A stretch of DNA of 64,000 nt from Golubevia sp. BC0850 (taxonomy: Eukaryota > Basidiomycota > Exobasidiomycetes > Golubeviales > Golubeviaceae). A program made the position numbers and the translations under genes. Each line of letters opens with the position of its first letter. Position 1 is the stretch's first letter. Of the stretch, positions 1-10,277 are shown piece after piece. The DNA lies in assembly GCA_012976225.1 (NCBI GenBank), contig JAAVVG010000013.1, positions 186,001 through 250,000 on the forward strand, read 5' to 3'. Below the pieces are notes generated by a model. It was not told where the DNA came from. It saw only the letters and a list, made by a program, of their open reading frames with translations, and searched no databases.

Positions 1-231
1 ACTTCTATCTAAGGGTTGAGGTTTTAGTTCATTCATCAGTTCTTGAGCTCTTACTCTTGTCATTACAGGTTGAGATGGGCCAGCTGCTGCTCTGTTTCTG
101 TTGCTGTTGCTTCTACCAGATTGATCTAGATCTTGCATCTCTTGATCTGAATCTTGGTTCTGCTCTTGGTCTTGCTCTTGATCTGAATCAGAGTTGGCTC
201 TGACTTGACGACGTCCCGTTGCTCTGGGCAT
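1..231 (-). CDS. 5' end of an unrecognised gene, truncated by the window edge
   Basis: An open frame of 77 codons starts at the ATG complementary to 229-231 and runs off the window without a stop. The visible N-terminus is polar and low in complexity: a basic start (MPRATGRRQVR), an acidic Asp/Gln/Glu stretch, then a Ser/Asn/Arg stretch. It ends in a less repetitive part containing VMTRVRAQELMNELKPQP. It is divergent from CTP synthase, with only 191 bp between the two starts and a shared MCB-type element at 304-309. No family can be named from this fragment. The start codon is the only ATG near the 5' end of the frame, and codon use resembles that of the neighbours. Confidence 0.55.
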   Translation of the reverse strand, partial: MPRATGRRQVRANSDSDQEQDQEQNQDSDQEMQDLDQSGRSNSNRNRAAAGPSQPVMTRVRAQELMNELKPQPLDRS

Positions 232-303
232 GATTCAAATGGATTTAAAGGTAAGGAGGAAGGAAAGACAGAATGAGATAGATCATAGAGTACTGCAGAC
301 TCG

Positions 304-311
304 ACGCGTCA
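304..311 (+). promoter_or_regulatory. MCB-type element ACGCGTCA between the two divergent starts
   Basis: ACGCGTCA lies in the 191-bp intergenic region between the minus-strand gene and CTP synthase. ACGCGTNA is the known core recognised by the MBF (Swi6/Mbp1 or Res) cell-cycle factor in fungi. Whether it is used here is inference. The same octamer occurs upstream of RAD5 and of the Dia2-like gene. Confidence 0.45.
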
Positions 312-422
312 AAGCTGAAATTTCGGTGGAATTCGCGTAATTCCAGCAACAGAAGAAAAAAAGTTGTGACCTTTCCTCCCCTCCCTCCCTACCCATCTCC
401 CTCTCTTTATCCATCTATCGTC

Positions 423-3315
423 ATGAAATACATCGTAGTCAGTGGAGGAGTAATTTCTGGAATTGGGAAGGGTGTAATTGGTCAGTAAAGGTGACCTTCT
501 AATCTCGCAGCAATCTCAGCCTTCTGATCTTACTCTCCCCTTCTCCTTCTCCTTTTTAGCCTCTTCAACCGGTCTACTTCTCAAAACTCTAGGTCTGAAA
601 GTGACTGCCATCAAGATTGATCCTTACATGAACATCGATGCAGGTACCATGGCTCCAACTGAGCATGGTGAAGTTTTCGTTTTGAATGATGGCGGTGAAG
701 CTGATTTGGATCTGGGGAATTATGAGAGATATTTGGATGTCACTTTGAGAAGGGACAACAATATCACTACTGGAAAGATCTACAAGCAGGTTATCGAGAA
801 AGAAGTGAGTTAACGAGGAGGGGTGAGAAGAAGGGAAGTCAGAGATGGAGAGGAAAGAGGGCCATCGCGTTGGAGTTGCCCTCTTGAAATGTAGAAAGCT
901 GGTTCTCTATTGACTGAAAATGGAAATTTCGAGCTCAAGAGATCGCGAGTAGAGCTGGAGCAGATGGAGGAAAATGAAAAAGGATTGGGTAGGACCAGCC
1001 TCTCCTCTGACTCGTCGAGATGCTCAAAGCGCAGTAGGCAAAGCCTTGATTCCAAAATGGCAATCTCTGCAGGGTACCTAATAGATGGTCTCATGTCAGG
1101 GGGCTGGAGACAAAAGAAGGCGATCTGGGCACTTTGCTATAAACACCTCCCATCTTTTTTTCTGACCTTCTTAACCCTCCTCTCTCTCCCCCTCCAGCGT
1201 CGAGGAGATTACCTAGGAAAGACAGTTCAAATCGTTCCCCACTTAACCACAGCGATTCAAGATTGGATTGAGAAAGTAGCTCGTCTTCCAGTCGATGAGA
1301 CAGCTTCTGAACCAGATGTCTGCATCATTGAACTGGGGGGTACAGTAGGAGACATCGAATCAGCTCCTTTCGTCGAAGCAATGAGGCAATTCCAATTCAG
1401 AGTTGGACACGAGAATTTTGCTTTGATTCATGTCTCGTTAGTCCCTGTGATTGGAGGAGAACAGAAAACCAAACCTACTCAAGCCGCTATTAGAGATTTG
1501 AGAGGATTAGGATTAGTCCCTGACATGGTGAGACCTAGAGAAGATTGATGGGATAAATTTTTCTTTTTCTATCGAAGTCGGAAACTGACCTTCTGACAAT
1601 CACTTCACTTCATTGATGTAGATCGCAGCTCGTTGCTCGGAACCTCTAGAACGTTCAGTCATCAATAAGCTGTCTATGTTCTGTCATGTTGGCCCTGAAC
1701 AGGTCATGGCTGTTCACGATGTCTCTTCAACCTATCACGTTCCGATCCTACTTGAACAACAGGGAATGGTATCTTTCTTTGAGAAGAGGTTGAACATCGA
1801 TGTCAAGAATGGAATTCCAAAGGCAATGCAGGAGAAGGGAAAGTTGCTGCGAGTGAGGTGGAGGGAGTTGACTATGGGGTGAGTATCGAAGGGCTCAGAG
1901 AAGGAACAGATCTGAGCTTCGAACGGACTTGTTCCTCTGACCTTCTTTTCGATGTTAATATCTTCCTCCTTCAGTCACGACCGAATGTTGGATAAGGTCG
2001 AAATCGTTCTAGTAGGAAAGTACACCTCTCTTCAAGATTCTTACATGTCAGTCATCAAGTCTCTAGAACATTCAGCTCTCAAATGCCAACGGAAATTAGT
2101 CCTCAAATGGGTTGAGGCTTCAGATTTGGAATCCAAGACTGAGAATGAGAATCCAGTCAAGTATCATGAAGCTTGGCATAAAGTTTGTTCAGCAAAAGGA
2201 ATTCTGATTCCAGGTGGATTTGGAACCAGAGGTACTGAAGGAATGATGTTTGCTGCTAGTTGGGCTAGAGCCAAGAAAATTCCTTACCTTGGAATCTGTC
2301 TTGGTTTCCAAGTTATGGTAATTGAGTTTGCCAGAAGTGTTTGTGGAATTGAAGGTGAGTTGGGACATGCATCGAGCTAGGAGGAGACGTTTGGCGAGAA
2401 GACGGAATTTGACAAGAAGGAGAGAATTCAAAGCTGACTTCTTTCTTCCCTTTCCCACTTCTTCTTCTTCTCAGACGCCAACTCGTCAGAACTAGCCCCA
2501 AAGTGCAAGAACCCAGTCGTCATTTTCATGCCAGAGATCTCCAAGACCCATCTAGGAGGAACCATGAGACTAGGTCTACGACCTTCGATCTTCACCAAAG
2601 GATCTGAATCTTGGTCCAAGATTCGTAAGCTTTATGGAAATGAACCAATGGTCTGGGAACGTCATCGTCATAGATATGAGATCAACCCTGAATACATCGA
2701 GAAGATCGAAAGAGGAAATCCAAACTCTCCTGAAGAGAAGTTCGCAGATCTTGGAATCAATGGAGGTGACAATGATAGACCAATCACGCCTCCACCTTCA
2801 ACAATCAAAAGACAAGCTCCTACAACTCCTAACTTGACTGGATGGGATAAAGATCCGATTGAAACTGCTAAGGTCAACTCTAAGAGTGAGAATGACCAGT
2901 TGCGTTTTGTTGGAAAGGATGAGAAGGGAGAGAGAATGCAGATTGCTGAGTTGATTGGTGAGTGACTTGATCATTTCTTTCACGAGGAGTGAGGCCCTGA
3001 TCCGAAAGCTGACTTAAACCTTCTCTCCTCTCTCCAGACCATCCATACTACGTCGGAATGCAAGCCCATCCAGAGTTCGCTTCTCGTCCTCTCAACCCTT
3101 CTCCACCATTCTTGGGATTCATCTCGGCTTCTTGCGGGATGTTGGACGAACAGATGGAAGGACAGAAGAACTTCGTTCCACCTCATCCTAAGGAGCTGAT
3201 GGTCTTGGAGAGCGAGGCTCAGGGAATGGAAGGTCGAATTGAGAAGCCAGCTGGAACACCTCCTGGAAGTGGAACTCCTGTTAGAGGCAGGAGTCCGGGA
3301 GCAGAAGCAAACTAA
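423..3315 (+). CDS. URA7: CTP synthase (glutamine-hydrolysing)
   Basis: CTP synthase makes CTP from UTP, ATP and glutamine in the cytosol. Exons are 423-480, 560-804, 1198-1527, 1622-1878, 1975-2354, 2475-2957 and 3038-3315. They close in frame and give 676 residues. The N-terminus [18 protein letters not shown] is the classic synthase start with its P-loop, followed by [13 protein letters not shown] and [12 protein letters not shown]. The class I glutamine amidotransferase domain shows [15 protein letters not shown] (nucleophile near Cys405) and HPEF. Fungal CTP synthases are usually around 580 residues. The extra length is mainly a Pro/Thr/Ser-rich insertion of about 60 residues in the amidotransferase domain (about 2700-2900) and a polar tail. 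Intron 2 (805-1197, 393 bp) is unusually long. URA8 would be the alternative symbol, since the yeast paralogs cannot be told apart here. Confidence 0.96.
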
Positions 3316-3659
3316 GAGATGGAAGTCGCTGTATTTATCTTTATAGACTCGTAACAATTTTGATACTTCTTAGAACTGAACTTTTACAGTCCCTCTAAAG
3401 AATCGAATGCTAAATTGCAATCAGATTTGAAATGAATCGAGCTGATCCAAAAGGAGATCCTCCGCATCAAAACTCTCTCAATCTTTGATTGATGGATCTT
3501 GGCTTCTGTCTTCAGAGAAAGGCAAGTCTACATTTTCCAGTCTGATCATGTCTCTAGTCAGGAGCTCTGAGTGTGATCATTCTCTCCAGAATTGTCATTT
3601 GAGCGCTGTGGGAGCAACTTTCCCGAAAGACCCCTCGTCTAACGGGTGGGAAACACAGG

Positions 3660-3678
3660 CTTCCGCAGTTTGCGGAAG
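3660..3678. repeat. Perfect inverted repeat, 8-bp arms with a 3-nt loop
   Basis: CTTCCGCA and TGCGGAAG flank GTT. The arms contain CCG and CGG spaced by 7 nt, a geometry that could suit a Zn2Cys6 dimer site. It lies about 900 bp upstream of lipase 1, so a regulatory role is only a guess. Confidence 0.4.
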
Positions 3679-4355
3679 TGACATTGCGCTTTCTCAAAGA
3701 TTGTGGATTTGAAAAAAGGTCATTCGAGACTTCGTTCGTAAGGTCTGGAGATGAATATGAGAATTCATGGTGACGACGCGTTGTGTCAAGGAATCTCTCT
3801 TTCGATTTCGATGAGCGCCGGCGTGTCTCTCGTACAGTGGTCTATCGGACCCTTTTAACTCTTCAAACCAGGTTGTTGCAAGAGAGGCAGGAAGTGATGG
3901 AAGGGGTCGTCAGACTTTGCCCCCTTGGCTGGTTTGCCAAAGTCTTGGGCGTTCGATCAATTGATTACGGGCGAGGAATGAGACAAAGGAAGGAGGTGTT
4001 GAATGAGTGAATGCAGCAGATGAGTGCCGAGTGAAAGAAATGTAACCGATAGAGTTCAATAGGTTCAATGCGCAAAAAAGATAACAAATGTGTGCGGACG
4101 CATCTTTCCCTCAGTAAGTTCGAACGGTCCAATCTGCGGTTCGGTTATAAAGACTAGCCTTCGATTTGTTTGAGGGAACAAAGACCTTTTTTTCAACCTC
4201 TACAGTAATTGTGGGGAAAGGCTCGAGTCTACACCGACAGAAGACCGTTTGTCCTGGACAAACGCCCATCCCTGAAAATAGAGGGAATGTTCTGTTTTTC
4301 GCCTGCCCTGAACGGAACTCAATAAGGAATGAGGGATTCCAGTTAGGATCGAAAA

Positions 4356-4366
4356 GATATTTAAAG
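4356..4366 (+). promoter_or_regulatory. TATA-like box of lipase 1
   Basis: GATATTTAAAG lies about 200 bp upstream of the lipase 1 ATG and is followed by a CT-rich leader, as expected for a strongly expressed secreted-protein gene. Confidence 0.4.
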
Positions 4367-4561
4367 GGGAAAGGTTTTTCTTCTTCTTCTTCCCCATTCT
4401 CCATTCTCTCTTTCCCTCTCTCGTCCTCCCTTCCCCCCTTCTCTCCTTCTGTCCCGCCTTTTCTTCCTCTTCTCTCCTCTTCTGTCTTCCACCTCTCTAC
4501 ACAAACTCACTCTCTCTTATCTTTCACAGTCCCAAGTCCTGCTCTCCATCCGCTCTTCAAG

Positions 4562-5852
4562 ATGAAATTTGCCTTCGCCTCTCTTCTCTTCACTCCAGTC
4601 GTACTAGGAGCTATCCTGACCCCTCGTCAGACCGCCATCTCTGGAGACACTTCTTCCTACACCAGCGCCGCCAAATATGCTCAAGCAGCTTACTGCACAA
4701 AGGCGTCTGGAGGGACTGTCAATGGAGCCACCGTTTCTAAGGTCTTTGGAAATGGAGCCAGTGTTCCTTACGCTTACGTCGCTTACAATCCGACCTCAAA
4801 TCAAATCATCGTTTCTCATCAAGGGTGAGTTCCCCATTCTGACCCCTTCCTTCTAAGAACTGTAGCTGACTATCTCTTATTCCACCCATTCCAGAACTGA
4901 TCCAACCGAAATCGAAGCAGTTGCTGTCGACGCCGACCTTCGTTTGACTTCAGTCAACTCCCGCCTATCCTCTTGTGGATTCGCCTCTGGCTCGAAGGTC
5001 CACAACGGATTCCAAAATGCCTGGTCCTCTACTGCTGACGGAATTTTGGCTGAAGTCAACGTCCAACGCGCTGCTCACTCGTCAGCTCAGGTCCTCGTCA
5101 CTGGTCACTCGTGAGTCTAGAAGTTTCGTCCAATACTCGGCTTTCACTGACTGGAATTTTCCTTTGAACTCCCAAATCATCAGTCTCGGAGCTGCCATTG
5201 CTACCCTGGACATCGCTTGGCTTAAGTGCAAGGGGGTCTCTAACGTCAAAGGATTGACCTACGCCTCTCCAAGAGTCGGTAATGCCGCTTTCGCCAACTC
5301 CATCCCAAGCTTCAACAATGGTGAGTTCTTCTTTAGAGATTCAACTGTCTCACTTGGCTCTCGAAGACGACGTCGACCTCAATCTCACGCCACTTTTCAC
5401 TTCTGACAAAATCCAATTCGATAGTCATTAATGGAAGGGATATCGTTCCAGCTTTGCCCACACCAGTCAGTATGCAAGTTTCTGATTAGCTAGTCGACTT
5501 GATTCTCGTATCTGACTCTAAAACTACTCTGCTTCTCCCTTCTAAGGAATTCGGATACGCTCACAGCGCTGGCGAAGTCTGGATTAACCCAGCTAACGGA
5601 AATAAGTACTTCTCTTGCTCTGGAGTGAGTTCCCCTACTTCGGAAGCTCCTTTCCTCGTCTCTCTCTATCTCCCCAGTCTCCTCTATCCTTTCTGACCTC
5701 CCCTTTTCTTCGTCTCCCTCTCCCCTCCCCTCTTCTTTCCCCAGGCTGAGAACCCAAATTGCTCCAGAGGAGTCGCTGCTACCAACAAGAGCGTCGCCGA
5801 TCATCTAGGAGTCTATTTTGGAGTCAGAATCAATGGGTCTTTAGGATGTTAG
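4562..5852 (+). CDS. Secreted class 3 lipase, copy 1
   Basis: This is a secreted triacylglycerol lipase-type alpha/beta hydrolase (lipase class 3 family, related to Rhizomucor lipase). Six exons, 4562-4824, 4895-5110, 5184-5320, 5425-5465, 5547-5624 and 5745-5852, give 280 residues. A signal peptide (MKFAFASLLFTPVVLGA) is followed by a possible Kex2-like site (PRQ). The nucleophile elbow GHSLGAA has Ser160 split by the exon 2/3 junction. Asp211 (GRDIVPALP) and His265 (ADHLGVYFG) complete the expected triad, and FGYAHSAGEVWI is the usual conserved block. Exon 4 is only 41 nt. A paralog with two fewer introns lies at 24.1 kb. An HsbA-like gene follows directly on the same strand. Natural substrate is unknown. 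Confidence 0.93.
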
Positions 5853-6505
5853 TAGCAGGGCTACCAATCGCTATCGTTCTTCTCCTATGTCACCTAGAAC
5901 CATCTCATCATCTAAGAAGTCCTTTCAAGACTGCCATCTACAATGAATCGGTCCTGTTTTCTGTGTATTTTAGTGTAATAGCCGATAAATAGAAGTGGCT
6001 ATGCACTGGTTGAAGTTATTGCCGTTTGAACGCTCGACAGTGGGCGGGAGTTCCTTTCCTGCTCACCTTTCGCATATCTAAGGCTTAGAAATCAAAGCAA
6101 AATAATACCAAGGGAGGAAAGGAGAGCCAATGGTAGCGATTTACTTAACCCGTCCCCTCTTTCTGATGCAGTTCGACCCCTTGTTGAGTGTCGATCCACC
6201 CCATCCCCTTCAAGCCCCGTTGACAGGTCCTAAAATGGCTGTCTCAGCTCACTTCTGACATTTCGTGGTTGGAGGGATGAGAGATTTTAAAACTTTCAGT
6301 CCCGTCTTGTGGAACTGAAAGACTGGAATGGCGAACCGGAGACTTCCACGCCAAACATGCTACCCCTTGTTTTGAAGCTCAAAAGATATAAGAGCACCAA
6401 GTTCTTACACTTTTTCTCTCTTCTGCATCAACTCAACTTTCTCTTTCTTTCTCCCTCTCTCTCTTCTTCTTCGTCTACCACCACTCTCTTTTCAAGTCCA
6501 ACGTC
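5853..6505. other. Intergenic region holding the HsbA-like copy 1 promoter
   Basis: From about 6166 this region is almost the same as the reverse complement of 26480-26923, the promoter of the second HsbA-like gene. A weak TATA-like stretch (AGATATAAGAG, about 6383) and a CT-rich leader precede the coding part. I see no gene here. Confidence 0.6.
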
Positions 6506-6600
6506 ATGCGTTTCTCCTCCATCCTCATCGCCCCCTCTCTCTCTTCGCCTTGACTTCCACCACTCTGGTCAAAGTCCCTCAAGCTCACTCTCAACTGATT
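6166..6600 (+). repeat. Left arm of an inverted duplication (HsbA-like promoter and 5' end)
   Basis: This arm matches the reverse complement of 26480-26923. By eye, roughly nine of ten bases agree from the start through the leader, including a run of about 80 bp with almost no difference around 6224-6305. The arms are in opposite orientation about 20 kb apart. Similarity falls sharply once the mature coding region begins. Confidence 0.85.
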
Positions 6601-7328
6601 GCTCGTGCCGCCTCTGGAGACCAATTTGTCAAGTCTAGCGAAGCTCTTACCCAAGAGTCTCGTGCTATCGACCCTCTAGCCTCCTCCATCGAGTCAGGTG
6701 GTCTCGCCTTGCTTAGACCAACCTCATTCTCTCCTGTGATTGCGGCCTTGAGTAACTTTGTCAGATCTGTATCTAGACAAGTCAACGAGGCTAACAATAA
6801 GGTGAGTGTCGGAGGTGGTCTGCTGCTCTTTTCCTGTCTTCCTTGACGGTCTTGTTGACAATCTATCCTATCTCTCTTCCTTTCTTCAGGCACCTCAAAC
6901 TTACACCAATGCTGGACAAGCCAAGATCTGCCAGGCCTACAAGAAGTTCGCTGAACAACACGAAACTCTGATGGACATCCTAATCACGAAAGCCAACGTT
7001 GTTGGGAGCCTTATTGCAGGACCGTTTCGTTACTCATTGCAGCAAGACGAGAAAATTTTGGATAATTTCATTTTTCAAGTCATCGATGCTGTACCAAGCT
7101 GCGCTATCGAGGTCATTCCTTTCACATCAACAACAGTGTCGTTTCAGCTCCCCTCCCTCTCTGACTCATGTGCCTTGCCTTTTCTTCTTTCCTTTCCCCC
7201 TTTCCCAGGCCAAAAAAGATCGTAGTCTTCTGGAGAAAAAGCTCACCAAAGCAATTTGCGCCTACACTCCTCCTGGAACCATCCCTGGTCCCAGCACCCT
7301 AGTTTGCGAAGCCGCCACCGGACTATAA
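6506..7328 (+). CDS. HsbA-like secreted helical protein, copy 1 (start unresolved)
   Basis: The mature region is a small helical protein in three exons (to 6801, 6890-7111, 7209-7328). It begins around TLVKVPQAHSQLIARA and ends with KAICAYTPPG and a short tail. Its length, all-alpha look and closing A-x-AY motif recall HsbA (hydrophobic surface binding protein A), which in Aspergillus oryzae coats hydrophobic polymers and recruits esterases. That assignment rests on memory of the family. The position right after a secreted lipase fits it. The best start, ATG at 6506, encodes a signal-peptide-like MRFSSILIA but lies in a different frame from the mature region. The two frames meet in a CT-rich run at about 6532-6546. 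The donor at 7112 (GTCATT) is weak. The paralog is at 25658-26583. Confidence 0.5.
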
Positions 7329-7679
7329 ATTGGACGGTGGAATTTTGTCTGTTCAAATTGGTACAACTTCGTCAATTTTCTTTGTCTATTCTGTTGTATT
7401 CTTTTCTTATTTCTTGCTAATTTTCCTCGCATGTCACTTCCAATTTTGCCATATATCCCTCGAATTTTCATCGCAATCTTGTACTGAAAAGTTGGTGATC
7501 GACAAAAGGGCTGAATCCATCTAGAGATTTCCGGAATGTTGGAGACTCTCAAGCTGTCAACAGTATGGATTTGATCCTTTTTTGAAAGAGCTCGGTGCTC
7601 TTAAGCCGGGCGCGAAGAACAAGACTGAGGGCAAGTGGAGATTTTTGCTCTTGCTTTCAAACCACTATCATTTCTCATC
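7329..7679. other. Intergenic region, no gene seen
   Basis: AT-rich 3' flank of the HsbA-like gene and upstream region of the F-box-like gene. No open frame here has recognisable content. Confidence 0.5.
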
Positions 7680-9490
7680 ATGTCATCTCAAAAGAAGGCT
7701 GTCTCCATAGACAAGGTCCCTGTCGAAGTAGCTCAAGTCATAGCTGCAAAGATCTTCGAATGGGCTGAGTCTCAACCAACGATGTTCAGAAATAGAGTTC
7801 AGGAGAGGGAGAAGACTCGGATGGAAGAAGGTGAGTCAAAGCGAAAGCGAAAGTTGAGTCAGCTCGACATCCTTATGTACCATTGGCCAAAGATTGCTAC
7901 TCTTTCATCAATCCTTATTTCACTAATTCAATTGCCTCTTCACCTTCGATGACAGAGCTCGCGACTTCACCTTGAACTCTTTGACCCTCCTCTCTCGTCA
8001 ATGTTCTGCTATCTGGATACCATTTCTCCTCAAAAACGTCAGACTACCACTCAGAGGTCTCGCTTCTTTCCTAACTCTTTTGGACAGAAATCCTGACTTG
8101 AGAAAGTACGTCCAACATCTCGTCATGTTAGCAACTCCAGCTTATGACGAAGAAGGAGATAAGAGAATGGACAGAAATGATGGATAAGCTGCTAGCCGAA
8201 AGGGGGATTCCATCAGAACAAGCGTTTAGAACCATGCCACTGGAGGAGCGTCTACGTCAAAGTCGAGCAACATTGTCTCTCGAAATAGCTCAAATCGTCA
8301 GCGAGGAGATCAAAGTGTTTGGGAAAGAGAAGCGTATTCTAAAGGTTATCGATGGCTCACCAAATCAACAAGATCTAGCAGAAAAAGTCAATGAAAAGGT
8401 TAGAGTAATGATCCTAAGACAGCTACCAAATCTGCAATCACTATCGATCAATGGCAAGAATGTCTCTTTTCCTTTCTGTTTCAAGATCGGAAAAGAAGCC
8501 AAACCTGCTTCTGGCTTACTAAACCCCTTGAAGATCATCATCTTTAGAGGAACACATGGGCCTCAACTCTCAACTACCAACATCTTCTGGCTGCTCAGTC
8601 TTCCTAACGTCTTCCAAGCAAGTCTTCTCGGTCTTTTAGATGATCAAGATGCCAACTTTCTCAAAAGCAAATTCAGTGAGGAAGGTTCAACTAATTTCAA
8701 GGTTAAGCATTTAGAGCTTGTACTGAGAAGTATAGTCACTGAAGCCGAACAAGATCCATAACTTTTGGCAGATGCCTCAGTTGCAATTGGTCATCTGCTA
8801 TCCTTCACCGAAAATCTAGAAAGTCTGACTCTCCAGTGCAATAAGAATCAACCGATGTTCGATCACCTAGTGGACCAGTCGCTTCTTCAACGTCTACAAT
8901 CTTCGTTCTCTTCTCTCAAGCACCTCAAACTCGAGTGTTCAATGTCATTTCCTTCAGACCCTCCCAGAGGGAACTACCGGCTAGCTTCCTTTACCAACCT
9001 TATAGATCTCTCTTCAACAAGTTCCACTTTCGATTCTATCAGAATTTTATTGGAGAGCTACAGAAGAAAGGGGCACGGAGAATGCAAGATTCTTCCAGTT
9101 GGTTTAAAGGATCTCTATCTAATTTTCAACGTGACCGTATCAGATCTATATCTGCGTGCCGCTATGCCAGCTATTGTAGGTTCTCTAGATCATCCAGAAG
9201 CAGAAGTCGCTAATTTCTTGAGTGCTCTTCCTGATGCTCATTCTATCAAAAAAGTTTTCACTTCACAATGTCCTCTCGGAATCAATGGAGGTCTGAATGC
9301 TCCTATCTTTCAAAGTACTCAGTGGAAAGAGGTAGAGAAGGGATGGTCGGAAAGCAGAAAACATCCCGTCAGCCAGTGTCTAGCTTCTAAACTCGAGTTG
9401 GTTTTGCTGAACCCAGAAACCTGTCAACGTGAGTCGAGACGTGACCAACGATCTGATGAACAATGTCCTCTTCGATCGTGTCTAGATTAG
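7680..9490 (+). pseudogene. F-box/LRR-like gene with a broken reading frame
   Basis: Exon 1 is 7680-7830 and the second exon starts at 7958 (acceptor ACAGAG). The joined N-terminus (IDKVPVEVAQVIAAKIFEWA, then ARDFTLNSLTLLSRQCSAIW) has the look of a fungal F-box. Leucine-rich, repeat-like segments follow (LPNLQSLSING, NLESLTLQCN). The frame shifts by one base between about 8130 and 8190 with no credible intron to explain it. An in-frame TAA stands at 8759-8761, after which the same frame continues for about 240 codons. F-box proteins bring substrates to SCF ubiquitin ligases, but this copy looks decayed or carries sequence errors. Two further disrupted F-box genes lie at 50.6-54.5 kb. Confidence 0.6.
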
Positions 9491-10152
9491 CAGATGCTTT
9501 CTCTTGGGCAGCACTTGCTCGACCTTGATCCATGGAAGGAGGAATGGCTGAAAGAGAAATTCAAGAAGGGAAGGGAAGAGGAAGAAGAAGAAAGGAAGGT
9601 CGAAAAACTGAAGAAACATCGCTCTGTTCGCGCTCCAACGATCGCATTCTGTACAGTACTGTACATGCCTCGTGTGCTCAGATGCGGCAAGAGGGTCAGA
9701 GGGGAGGTTCGACCAAAAGATCAGACTCTTGAAATCGCTACTGGCTGAATTTATGGTCTTCTGATAGGCCATGAAGACGAAGTCGGAACTTTTCCGAACC
9801 TCGCACCTACATGGACCTTTCATCACACACTTTCACTGAGCATCGTAAGCCTTCTTTGACGTGATTAACTTAGATCCTTCGGTCTTCTGTCAGAACGTTA
9901 TCGAGAACCCATTAGGCTTTTGTCTTTGAGGCGCACGACTAGCAGGTCTTTACGATTTTTATCAAGGCGTTTGCTGATTCAATTTCTTGTCCTTTCTTCT
10001 AAGACAGAAAAGCAAAACCAAAGATGGATTATTGAATATTGAGGAGAGACGAGTGTGAGAGAGAACAGAATAAAAGGGTGTTACAAGAAGGGAAAAGAGA
10101 GCAAGGAAAAGAACAGCGAAGGAGAGCAGCAGAATAGCAGTGTTTGAATCTA
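9491..10152. other. Intergenic region between the F-box-like gene and RRB1
   Basis: No gene is supported. It holds a perfect 16-bp palindrome at 9650-9665 (TGTACAGTACTGTACA) and serves as the 3' flank of two converging genes. Confidence 0.5.
9650..9665. repeat. 16-bp perfect palindrome TGTACAGTACTGTACA
   Basis: The sequence equals its own reverse complement over 16 bp. It lies between converging 3' ends, so it could help form a 3'-end hairpin or be a protein site. No function is established. Confidence 0.4.
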
Positions 10153-10225
10153 TTAGACACTGATAGTCTTGAAGAGATGGAAACCATCTGCCGAAGTTGA
10201 AACGAGCATACCAGCTGAGAAGCAC

Positions 10226-10277
<52 letters not shown>

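Larger units (their letters stand above)
3316..4561. other. Intergenic region between CTP synthase and lipase 1
   Basis: I see no supported gene in these 1.25 kb. The open frames at 3485-4010 have no recognisable content. The stretch holds a perfect 8-bp inverted repeat (3660-3678), an ACGCGT hexamer at 3776-3781, a TATA-like box near 4356-4366 and a long pyrimidine-rich leader (4378-4560) before the lipase start. Confidence 0.6.

Noticed and set aside
910-1197. Open frame running through CTP synthase intron 2 into exon 3
   Set aside because: The conserved protein joins IEKE directly to [11 protein letters not shown]. The intervening translation matches nothing in the family, and the intron has consensus ends.
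3485-4010. Two open frames between CTP synthase and lipase 1
   Set aside because: Neither has a conserved motif, signal peptide or splice-supported extension. They lie in a promoter region and look like chance frames.
8104-8138. A 35-nt intron that would cure the frame shift in the 7.7 kb F-box-like gene
   Set aside because: It has GTACGT and CCAG ends but is far shorter than any intron in the window and would delete a conserved F-box-flanking segment.
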